This document shows, one piece after another, positions 1-6,197 of a stretch of DNA of 64,000 nt. The notes under the pieces were generated by a model. The model had not been told where the DNA came from, did not search any database, and saw only the letters and a list, made by a program, of their open reading frames with translations. Numbering within the stretch: the first letter of the stretch is position 1; each line of letters starts with the position of its first letter. This DNA comes from Verrucomicrobiia bacterium (GTDB lineage Bacteria > Verrucomicrobiota > Verrucomicrobiia > Verrucomicrobiales > Akkermansiaceae). The DNA is taken from assembly GCA_030431475.1 (NCBI GenBank), contig JAUIJD010000017.1:1-64000 (forward strand). Reading direction: 5' to 3'. The position numbers and the translations under genes were made by a program.

Positions 1-54
1 GTCGTCGTTCAAACCCAACAGCAGCGCGTAATGTGAAGCGAGATCCTGTCCCAT
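1..54 (-). CDS. Transposase, N-terminal fragment (ISL3-like), truncated by window edge
   Basis: Only 18 residues are visible (MGQDLASHYALLLGLNDD). They resemble the start of ISL3-family transposases, which typically open with a short acidic or polar stretch and a LYxxLLGL-like motif. An AGGAGG-type ribosome site sits a few bases upstream of the ATG at 54; most other genes in the window have no such site, which supports a foreign origin. The catalytic DDE domain would lie beyond position 1. The short length makes the family call tentative, but a real start codon is well supported. Confidence 0.5.
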   Translation of the reverse strand, partial: MGQDLASHYALLLGLNDD

Positions 55-125
55 GCTCCCCCTCCTACAGCATCGCGCCTCACGCTGCGACCACGATCCC
101 ACCCACTAAAACCCCGGAAGAGCCC
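1..125 (-). mobile_element. End of an insertion sequence (ISL3-like), running off the left edge
   Basis: Reading leftwards on the minus strand, Fic-like coding sequence stops making sense at about 120-127, where GGGCTCTTCCGG begins. This looks like an ISL3-type terminal inverted repeat (family resemblance from memory, not searched). About 70 bp further in, a new reading frame with a strong AGGAGG ribosome site starts (position 54). Seen: loss of Fic similarity and the new start. Inferred: the IS inserted into the Fic gene. The other IS end and any target duplication lie outside the window. Confidence 0.6.
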
Positions 126-527
126 TTCATCAAGGAGGTCCACGTAGCTCCCCATCTCCAGATCCGGCAGATCCAGCCGGGTCCGCGCGAACTCTTCATA
201 GCACCACCAGATCACCCTCGCGTAGCGCCCCGTCGGCTTGCTCCGGACGAAGCGGGCCACTTCCTCCCCGTCCAGTTGGGGCAGCACTTTCCGGAGGAGT
301 TCCAAATGCAGCCCCTCCCGCTTCAAGGCGAACTCCAACTGGGCGAAGACATCATCTCCGGGATCCCGGGCCGCAGGAAGATACTCGATCTGGCGACCAT
401 CCTTCTCGACGAGATGGCGGGTGCCTTTCACCAAGGCCCGGCTCTCCCGCCAATAGGGCAGGGTCACCACCCCGAACCGCTCGGCCAGCCACGCATACCC
501 AATTCGATGACTTGTGGGCGATTCCAT
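124..527 (-). pseudogene. Fic-family protein, N-terminal fragment interrupted by IS
   Basis: About 134 residues match from memory the N-terminal, pre-Fic region of a family of Fic proteins: SHRIGYAWLAERFG at the start, a central LEFALKREGLHLELL, then SPTGRYARVIWWCYEE and LDLPDLEMGSYVDLLD. In complete family members the Fic core (HxFxxGNGR, AMP transfer to protein hydroxyls) follows this region; it is absent here. The frame continues to position 9, but its last 38 residues are IS sequence. The start at 527 fits the conserved SHRI opening. A motif array (533-700) occupies the upstream region. The fragment is probably inactive unless a short product keeps a regulatory role. Confidence 0.7.
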
Positions 528-532
528 GATCT

Positions 533-700
533 TTCGATTACGATTCTTCCAAAACAGTTACGATTCGTGGTTCTTTGGATTTTTCGATTACGGGTCGCTT
601 CAAAACCGTTACATCCATCCAAATGCCGCTCAAAACGATTACGGATGTACTCAAAATGATTACAAATGTCCACTCTCGCGAAAAAACAGTTACCAAAACC
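533..700 (-). promoter_or_regulatory. Phased array of seven TTAC/GTAA motifs upstream of the Fic-like gene
   Basis: On the plus strand TTAC occurs at 538, 558, 588, 609, 639, 660 and 690, each preceded by (A/T)CGA, ACAG, ACCG, ACGA or ATGA and mostly by a run of A or T. Spacings are 20, 30, 21, 30, 21 and 30 bp, a 51-bp supercycle of about two and three helical turns. All copies point the same way (GTAAYSRTTTT on the minus strand). The block is AT-richer than its surroundings and ends 8 bp before the Fic-like start codon. The likely role is an operator for cooperative binding of a regulator; no regulator is identifiable. Confidence 0.6.
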
Positions 701-774
701 TCGCTATTCCGCACTACCGAGCGCCGAGGTACCCTATCCGCCGAAAAGTCGTGCCTGCTCCACCGCGAGCCCTC

Positions 775-3537
775 TCACTCCTCCTTCTCCTCCACCAGCC
801 GCTTCAGCAACTCGGCGAAGCGGTTGTAGAAGAAACCCAGCACCACCAGAGCCACGCCCAGCGCGAGGAAGGCGGCGACGCGGGTGAAGGAGTCGAACTT
901 CCACACGTCGTGGACGAAGAGCTTCACCAGCGCCACCAGCAGCAGCGCGAAGCTCGCCATCCGCAGCGCTGCGAAGCGACGCCAGAGGCCGACGCTGACC
1001 CAGGCGAAGCCGAGCAGGGTCCAGAGGATGGTCAGCGCCGCCGCATCGTGATGCATCAACAGCCACTTGCTGGCCCACACCGCGGGGACCACCACCGCCG
1101 ACCAGCCGATCGCCTGACTGACCTGCGGATTTGTTCGCCGCGAGCGGAGGAAGGCCGCAGCGATCAGGGCGGCCGACACGCCCCAGCCGGACGGGATGCC
1201 GCCCGACGACTCAAAGGTCATCCTCTCGAGGAAAGCGACCGACGCCACCCCGGCCCAGGCGAAGAGTTCGACCGGCTTCAGCCCCGGGAGGAACCGCCGC
1301 CACAGGAACCAGCCACCCAGCACGGACAGCCCGAGCAGGTCGCCCCATGCGTCGGGCGCCGCGAGATACCACGCCCCCATCCACGCGAAGGCGGCGACCG
1401 ATCGCGACAGGATCGCGTGCACGGCGGCGCCGGGTTGCGCGAATGATTCGTCGCGACCCGCCAGCCGCCACACCACCCAGGCGGCCACCGCCGGTGCGAA
1501 GGCGAGCCACCAGACCGAAGGCTGCCGCAGGGACAGATCGAGCAACGGCAAACCTAGTAGCAGCACCGATGCGGCACGCAGCCGCGGCGCCCGCAGCACC
1601 CGCCACGCGACGATCGGCACGGCTGCCGCAAAACCCAGCTCCACCCCGTAGCGGAGTCCGAAGGGCCTGAGATCGATGAGCCACACCCCGAGGGCGATGA
1701 AGAACCCCACCGCATGGATCCACGCCGCGGCCGACGCGCCGACCGGCCAGCCGTCGCGATGCCCGGGCGTCGCCGGGTTTCCGCGAGTCTCCCACAGCCA
1801 CGCCGCCGCACCGGAGAGGAGGGCGACGACGCCCAGGCTCCACGGGGCCGGCTTGTCGGTCAGCAGCATCATCAGTCCGGACAACGCGATCACCACGGCG
1901 ACGCCGAACACCTCCGGCATCCTCGTCCTCGTTTCCTCCCGGATCACCCGCCATCCGAGCAGGCCCGCGGCCAGCGTCGCGACGAGCGGTCGCCAGTCGA
2001 CCGGAAGGCTCCCGCACCACAGCAGCCCGACCGCCGCCGCGGCCACCACGCCGAGGCCGGCCGCCTTCCGGCCGGCCTGGCCGAGATCTCCCTCGGCCCC
2101 GCTTCGCCGCAGGAGAAACGACGCCCCGGCGAGCAACGAGGCCACCACCACCAGGCTCCACACCGGGAGACCCTCGCGCGCCAGCACCCAGACGACCGCG
2201 CCGAGCATCGACAGCACCGAAAAGACCAGCTCCGGCCACTTGCGGAAGCGGCGGAAGGCACCCGCCATCACCAGCGACTCGAGCGCCAACCCGAGCCCGA
2301 GGTGGTAGCCCTCGAGCTTCAGCACCATCGCCAGCGTCAGGCCGATCAACCCCTGCACCAGGTGGGTTTCGGCGGCCGGTAACCGCCGCCGCCCGACCAC
2401 CCCGAGGGCCAGCGGCACCAGTCCCCACACCGCCGGCACCGCCCAGTAGCTCTCCCACCCGGCCCGCAGCCAGACCAGCGAGAACAGGCCGAAGCCCGCG
2501 CCGTTGTTCAGCCCGGTCCACCACGCCCGCATGCGCTCGTCGAGGCCGCGCATCGCGCCGAGCGTCGGCACCACGAAGACCGCCCACAGCACCGCCACGA
2601 AGACCAGTGCCACGGTCACGCTGCCATCGCCCACGGCACCGGTGAGCTGCCAGTAGAGAAAGGCGAAGTAGGCCCCCAGCATCGAGGCGAAGCCCGGACC
2701 CTGCCATCGTTTCGCCGCGACCAGCGTCACGCCGGTCGCGGCGAGCAGGACGTTCGACACGGCGGTCAGCGTCGACATCGGCTGCAGCACCGTGGAATAC
2801 GATGCCAAGAGGAGTCCCATCACCGCCGTCGTGCGGGCGTTCCGCAGCACCGAGACCGCCACGATCACCGCCGCGGCGGCGAGCAGGACCAGGGTGCCGA
2901 GCACGACCGAGTCGACCACCCGCAGGCGCTCGACGTGGTGCGCGGCGTAGGCGCACCAGTAGAAGAAGGCCATGCCGCCGGCCAGCACCACCTCGCCGAA
3001 AGCGCGCAGCTTTTCCCGCCGCGTGCACCACCATCCCGCGCCCCCGATCAGCAGCGAGGAAAGCACCAGGAAGCCGAGCCGCACCGCCGCCGGCAGGTCG
3101 CGGATCCAATTCTGATAGGCGTAGTTGCCGAGCAGGACGAGACCCGTGACCAGCAACACAATGCCGATCCGCACTAGCCACACCCGTCCGAGGTCGAGTT
3201 CGAGACGACCGCGGTCCACCGGGGGCTTCGGCTCGGGCGGCGTCTCCGGGGGCGGAAGGTCGCGGGGGCGCTCGGGTTTCGGGTAGCGGTCGGGGGGAGG
3301 GGCCGGCTCCTTGAACTCGCGAGGCGGCACCTCCGGCTCCGACGGCTCCGACGGCTTCTCCGCCACCTCCGCCACCTCCGGCAGGGGAGGCGGGGCCGGC
3401 GACTGAGCGAGCGCTCGCTCGAGCTGCCGGATCTCGGACCGCAGCGCGCCGATCTCCTCGGCATGCCTCGCCGCCGTCTCGTCGAGCTTCCGGCGAAGCT
3501 TGGCAAGCTGCAGCGAAGGCGACCGCGGCTCTTCCAT
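775..3537 (-). CDS. DUF2339-family giant multispanning membrane protein
   Basis: The protein has 920 residues. The N-terminal ~60 residues form a charged coiled coil (LAKLRRKLDETAARHAEEIG), followed by a Pro/Glu-rich linker to about residue 120. The rest is almost continuous hydrophobic helices, well over twenty, with small loops. This layout (coiled coil, proline linker, many helices) is that of DUF2339/COG5373 proteins, inner-membrane proteins of unknown function. The ATG at 3537 was chosen; a TTG 36 bases upstream is in frame and would add 12 residues. The gene is last in a co-directional run with the genes at 3746-5305, but a REP-like hairpin pair lies between, so co-transcription is uncertain. 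Confidence 0.85.
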   Translation of the reverse strand: MEEPRSPSLQLAKLRRKLDETAARHAEEIGALRSEIRQLERALAQSPAPPPLPEVAEVAEKPSEPSEPEVPPREFKEPAPPPDRYPKPERPRDLPPPETPPEPKPPVDRGRLELDLGRVWLVRIGIVLLVTGLVLLGNYAYQNWIRDLPAAVRLGFLVLSSLLIGGAGWWCTRREKLRAFGEVVLAGGMAFFYWCAYAAHHVERLRVVDSVVLGTLVLLAAAAVIVAVSVLRNARTTAVMGLLLASYSTVLQPMSTLTAVSNVLLAATGVTLVAAKRWQGPGFASMLGAYFAFLYWQLTGAVGDGSVTVALVFVAVLWAVFVVPTLGAMRGLDERMRAWWTGLNNGAGFGLFSLVWLRAGWESYWAVPAVWGLVPLALGVVGRRRLPAAETHLVQGLIGLTLAMVLKLEGYHLGLGLALESLVMAGAFRRFRKWPELVFSVLSMLGAVVWVLAREGLPVWSLVVVASLLAGASFLLRRSGAEGDLGQAGRKAAGLGVVAAAAVGLLWCGSLPVDWRPLVATLAAGLLGWRVIREETRTRMPEVFGVAVVIALSGLMMLLTDKPAPWSLGVVALLSGAAAWLWETRGNPATPGHRDGWPVGASAAAWIHAVGFFIALGVWLIDLRPFGLRYGVELGFAAAVPIVAWRVLRAPRLRAASVLLLGLPLLDLSLRQPSVWWLAFAPAVAAWVVWRLAGRDESFAQPGAAVHAILSRSVAAFAWMGAWYLAAPDAWGDLLGLSVLGGWFLWRRFLPGLKPVELFAWAGVASVAFLERMTFESSGGIPSGWGVSAALIAAAFLRSRRTNPQVSQAIGWSAVVVPAVWASKWLLMHHDAAALTILWTLLGFAWVSVGLWRRFAALRMASFALLLVALVKLFVHDVWKFDSFTRVAAFLALGVALVVLGFFYNRFAELLKRLVEEKEE

Positions 3538-3597
3538 CAACCCGAGACTGAACCTGACGACCCGCTTTGCCAATCCCTCAGCGTGACCGAAACAGGA

Positions 3598-3718
3598 GCG
3601 CCGGGTTCACCCGGCCGGAGCCCGAGGGACTCGTGACGGAAGGTCGCTCCACCCTTGCGAAAAGCCGCGATGGAGCCGCAGAACAGACGCCCGGGCTTGA
3701 GCCGGGTGAACCCGGCGC
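3598..3718. repeat. REPIN-like pair of inverted hairpins
   Basis: GCGCCGGGTTCACCCGGC at 3598-3615 recurs as its exact reverse complement at 3701-3718. Each copy is itself a near-palindrome around GGGTTCACCC. Two inverted REP copies about 85 bp apart is the arrangement called REPIN. It lies between the DUF2339 gene and the secretin-like gene. The same GGGTTCACCC core returns at 15071, 15203, 43839 and 49732. Confidence 0.7.
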
Positions 3719-3745
3719 TTCATGCCGCGGATCCCGCCGAACCGG

Positions 3746-4561
3746 CTACCTTTCGCGATCCACCCGCATCATCGCGACCCAGGTCCTGCCTTCCTCCCGG
3801 GTGGCCGGCGCAGCGGCGGAAACAAAATGCCAGCGCGAGGTCACCACCCGCTGGAGCCCGCCGCAGCGGTAGCTGCCGAAAACCGGCATGATGATGTTCA
3901 ACTCTTTCGGGCCGTGAAAGACCTGATCCAGGAGCTCGACCTTCTCGAACGACAAGGAAACATCCCACCTCTCCTCGCCCGAAATCTCAACCGGCTGGGC
4001 GAGGGCTTCCATCGTCACCCCGGTGTTGCGGGTTTCGAAGGCGGTCCCGATCGCCGGCGTGGTGAGCTGCTGGATCACTTCACCCAAGGTCTCGGGTGTC
4101 TTCTCGTCGAGGATCTTCTCCACCGCGGGACCCGGAAGAACCTCCGGCGGCTCATACTCGGTCGGATAGATCTCCTCGATGCGTCCCTCGACGCTCTTTC
4201 CCGATCGGGCTTCCAACACCAGCATGGGTGCGTGAACAAGCCGGCTGCCCTTGCGCTGCCGCAGCCGACGCCTGAACTCACCGACGTCCCCCTGGGTTGC
4301 CAATTCATCGAGGGCATCGACGAAGGCCACCGTGTCCATCTCCCAGATCTCGAGGCGCAGGCGCAGCGTGTCCCGGGATTCGGAGAGCCGCGCCTCCGGA
4401 ATGGCCCTGACTTCGGAGCTCCCGCCGAACGCGGGCGCGAAAGGATCCGCCTCCTGCCCGGACGGCGTGTCGACGTCACTCGGCGCAACGGCGGGATCGG
4501 TCTCCCCGGTGCCAGCCGCCACGGTGAAGATCGCGATTCCCAGGATGAACGGAAGTTTCAT
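3746..4561 (-). CDS. Exported protein resembling the C-terminal part of secretin-like (Amuc_1098-type) proteins
   Basis: This 271-residue protein has a signal peptide (MKLPFILGIAIFTVAAGTGE). Residues about 110-230 carry motifs I associate with the C-terminal secretin domain of planctomycete/verrucomicrobial type II and IV secretion proteins: HAPMLVLEARSGKSVEGRI, EEIYPTEYEPPE, then TPAIGTAFETRNTGVTMEA. The N-domains and a full gate region are missing, so it is not a complete secretin. It may be an orphan subunit or an envelope protein sharing the fold. The start is the ATG at 4561 directly before the signal peptide; an upstream in-frame ATG at 4579 is less likely. It follows the zinc ribbon gene with a 51-bp gap. 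Function unknown. Confidence 0.65.
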   Translation of the reverse strand: MKLPFILGIAIFTVAAGTGETDPAVAPSDVDTPSGQEADPFAPAFGGSSEVRAIPEARLSESRDTLRLRLEIWEMDTVAFVDALDELATQGDVGEFRRRLRQRKGSRLVHAPMLVLEARSGKSVEGRIEEIYPTEYEPPEVLPGPAVEKILDEKTPETLGEVIQQLTTPAIGTAFETRNTGVTMEALAQPVEISGEERWDVSLSFEKVELLDQVFHGPKELNIIMPVFGSYRCGGLQRVVTSRWHFVSAAAPATREEGRTWVAMMRVDRER

Positions 4562-4612
4562 GGAGTCGGTCCTAGGCATGCGTTTCGTCGGAGGGGATTC
4601 AGCGGAGTCGCG

Positions 4613-4966
4613 TCACGGCGCGAAGGGATACTTCGGGGCGACGGTCGCGCCACATTGCGGGCAGTTCAACGCGCCGGCGGTGGTCGCCGCCCCACACTTC
4701 GGGCAGGTCACCGGCCCCGGTGCCATGCGCTGGTCGGCCGAACCGTCACGGGCGTCGATCTCCCTCACCTTGCGGCGCAGTTCCTCGTCGCTCACGCCGC
4801 CCTTCTCACGGAGGATCTCGTAGAGCGACTGGCAGACCAACTCGAGCTTCTCCAGCCGATGCTCGACCGATTCCCGGTCGAAGCGAGCGCCTCGCGTGGC
4901 GCTCTCGACGTCGCTCTGCCGCTTCCTCAGGTCGTTGAGCTGGATCTCCTGGAAAAAGTCCCACAT
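4613..4966 (-). CDS. Coiled-coil zinc-ribbon protein
   Basis: This 117-residue cytoplasmic protein has no signal peptide. Residues ~8-75 are charged helix or coiled coil (LRKRQSDVESATRGARFDRE, HRLEKLELVCQSLYEILRE). The C-terminus holds a zinc ribbon with two CxxC pairs, CPKCG and CPQCG, about 13 residues apart. Such ribbons usually bind one structural zinc and mediate protein or nucleic-acid contacts. It starts 12 bases after the end of the membrane gene at 4979-5305, so the two are probably one operon. No specific partner can be named. Confidence 0.75.
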   Translation of the reverse strand: MWDFFQEIQLNDLRKRQSDVESATRGARFDRESVEHRLEKLELVCQSLYEILREKGGVSDEELRRKVREIDARDGSADQRMAPGPVTCPKCGAATTAGALNCPQCGATVAPKYPFAP

Positions 4967-4978
4967 GCCGGTGCCTCC

Positions 4979-5305
4979 CTATTCCGCCTTCCGCTGAGGC
5001 TCGGTTTCCAAACGCCCCGACTCCTTGGCGCGGTGGAGCCGCTCGCCGAAGGCCGGATCGATCGGCGGCGACGGCCGGGGCTCGAAGAGGTGGGCGAACA
5101 GGCTGCCGAAGGAGAGATTCACGAAGAGAAAGGCCAACGCGCCGAGACCGAGCGCGGTCGCGGTGCGGATGAAGTTGTAGCCGGTCTCCATCGTGACCGA
5201 CTCCCAGGCCATCATGATCGCCGCCGCGGTCACGCAGACGATGCACAAGGTCAGCACCCAGAACACCACCGCCTTCACCACCGCGTGTGGAAGATAGCCT
5301 TTCAT
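4979..5305 (-). CDS. Small two-helix inner membrane protein
   Basis: The protein has 108 residues, with one hydrophobic helix near residues 8-35 (VFWVLTLCIVCVTAAAIMMA), a second near 48-70, and a charged soluble tail of ~40 residues containing PPIDPAFGERLHRAKES. Start taken at the second of two close ATGs (5305 rather than 5311). It is first in the minus-strand run with the zinc ribbon and secretin-like genes and is divergent from the lipoprotein gene at 5502. No family recognised. Confidence 0.6.
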   Translation of the reverse strand: MKGYLPHAVVKAVVFWVLTLCIVCVTAAAIMMAWESVTMETGYNFIRTATALGLGALAFLFVNLSFGSLFAHLFEPRPSPPIDPAFGERLHRAKESGRLETEPQRKAE

Positions 5306-5501
5306 GATCAACCGCCATCCAAGCAGCCCGGGCAGCGCAACTCAAAGGAATTCGCCTTCTCCGCCGCGGGGCGGATGCCGATCCGCTCAGGCGCCCCCGC
5401 CCGGGCGCTCGCCGGACCGGTGCCTTCCCCGACCGATGAAAACAGGACTGGAGTCCGCGCGGGGATCGTGGATGTTCATGACACCGTTCCCGTCACCCAC
5501 C

Positions 5502-6095
5502 ATGAAACGTCGTCTCCTCTGCCTCCTCGCCGTCCCGTTCGTCCTGAGCCATTGCACGCCGCTCGATGAAAGTGGCGGAGCCGGGTCCACCGGCCCGGCC
5601 TCGACCGGTCTGCCGCCCGGTCACGAGCCCTACGACGGGCCCCACGGCAGCACCTACGATCTCGGCATGCAGCACGGTCGCGCCGACGGCGCGAGCGGCA
5701 AGTCGCGCCAGCCGAGCCGCCACTACGGCACCTTCCCGGCGACGCAGACGGATGCCTTCAACCGCGGCTACCAGGCCGCCTACACCATGGCCACCCGGCC
5801 CGGGGGAACGACCGCTCCGCCCGCCTCGGCGCCGCTAACCCCGGTGAAGGGGAGCGGCACGGTGACGCTGCGCGAGGGCAGCCGCACCGTCGCCGTCTGC
5901 GCGACCGCGATGCCGAACGTGGAAACCGTCCGCTTCGTCAACGGCCAGCAGCAGATCGCCGTGAAGTCCCGCGCCGCCCACGGTCCCGCCACCGTCCAGC
6001 TGTTCAACACCCGCACCGGCGTCGAGGAAGGCCGCGTGATGGCCTACGAGATCCGCGGCGGCCAGCCGGCATGGGCCGCCGGCATGGGCGAATAG
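5502..6095 (+). CDS. Putative lipoprotein
   Basis: The 197-residue product starts MKRRLLCLLAVPFVLSHC. Charged start, hydrophobic core and Cys18 suggest a lipoprotein signal, though His at the -1 position of the lipobox (LSHC) is atypical. The mature part is Gly/Pro-rich; residues ~35-85 have an EF-like repetitive pattern (YDLGMQHGRADGASGK, DAFNRGYQAAYTM) often seen in Gly-rich verrucomicrobial lipoproteins. The C-terminal half (~110-190) looks like a small beta domain (VTLREGSRTVAVCA, FVNGQQQIAVKSR). The ATG at 5502 is preferred because upstream in-frame sequence is low-complexity. Function unknown; probably outer-membrane or periplasmic. Confidence 0.7.
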   Translation: MKRRLLCLLAVPFVLSHCTPLDESGGAGSTGPASTGLPPGHEPYDGPHGSTYDLGMQHGRADGASGKSRQPSRHYGTFPATQTDAFNRGYQAAYTMATRPGGTTAPPASAPLTPVKGSGTVTLREGSRTVAVCATAMPNVETVRFVNGQQQIAVKSRAAHGPATVQLFNTRTGVEEGRVMAYEIRGGQPAWAAGMGE

Positions 6096-6137
6096 CTACG
6101 CCCGAGACCGCCGGGACGCGCGACGCCGTCGCGCACT

Positions 6138-6166
6138 GCTCGAGCGCAGCAGAAGCGCTGCCCGAG
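6138..6166. terminator. Hairpin between convergent genes, possible bidirectional terminator
   Basis: GCTCGAGCGC and GCGCTGCCCGAGC can pair as two 5-bp stems with a 3-base bulge. The hairpin lies in the 102-bp gap between the convergent lipoprotein and EEP-PhoD genes. There is no T-tract on either side, so intrinsic termination is only suggested by position. A dispersed repeat (GGAGCCACGCGGTCCTT, 6174-6190) follows immediately. Confidence 0.35.
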
Positions 6167-6197
6167 CGCGGCAGGAGCCACGCGGTCCTTGCTCTCT

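Noticed and set aside
464..673. Minus-strand frame through the TTAC array giving a 17-residue periodic peptide
   Set aside because: The periodicity follows from the 51-bp DNA supercycle; other frames show periodicity too, and the spacing varies by one base (20 against 21), which a coding repeat would not tolerate.
538..693. CRISPR-like array
   Set aside because: The repeated part is under 15 bp, spacers alternate 20/30, and there are no cas genes nearby.
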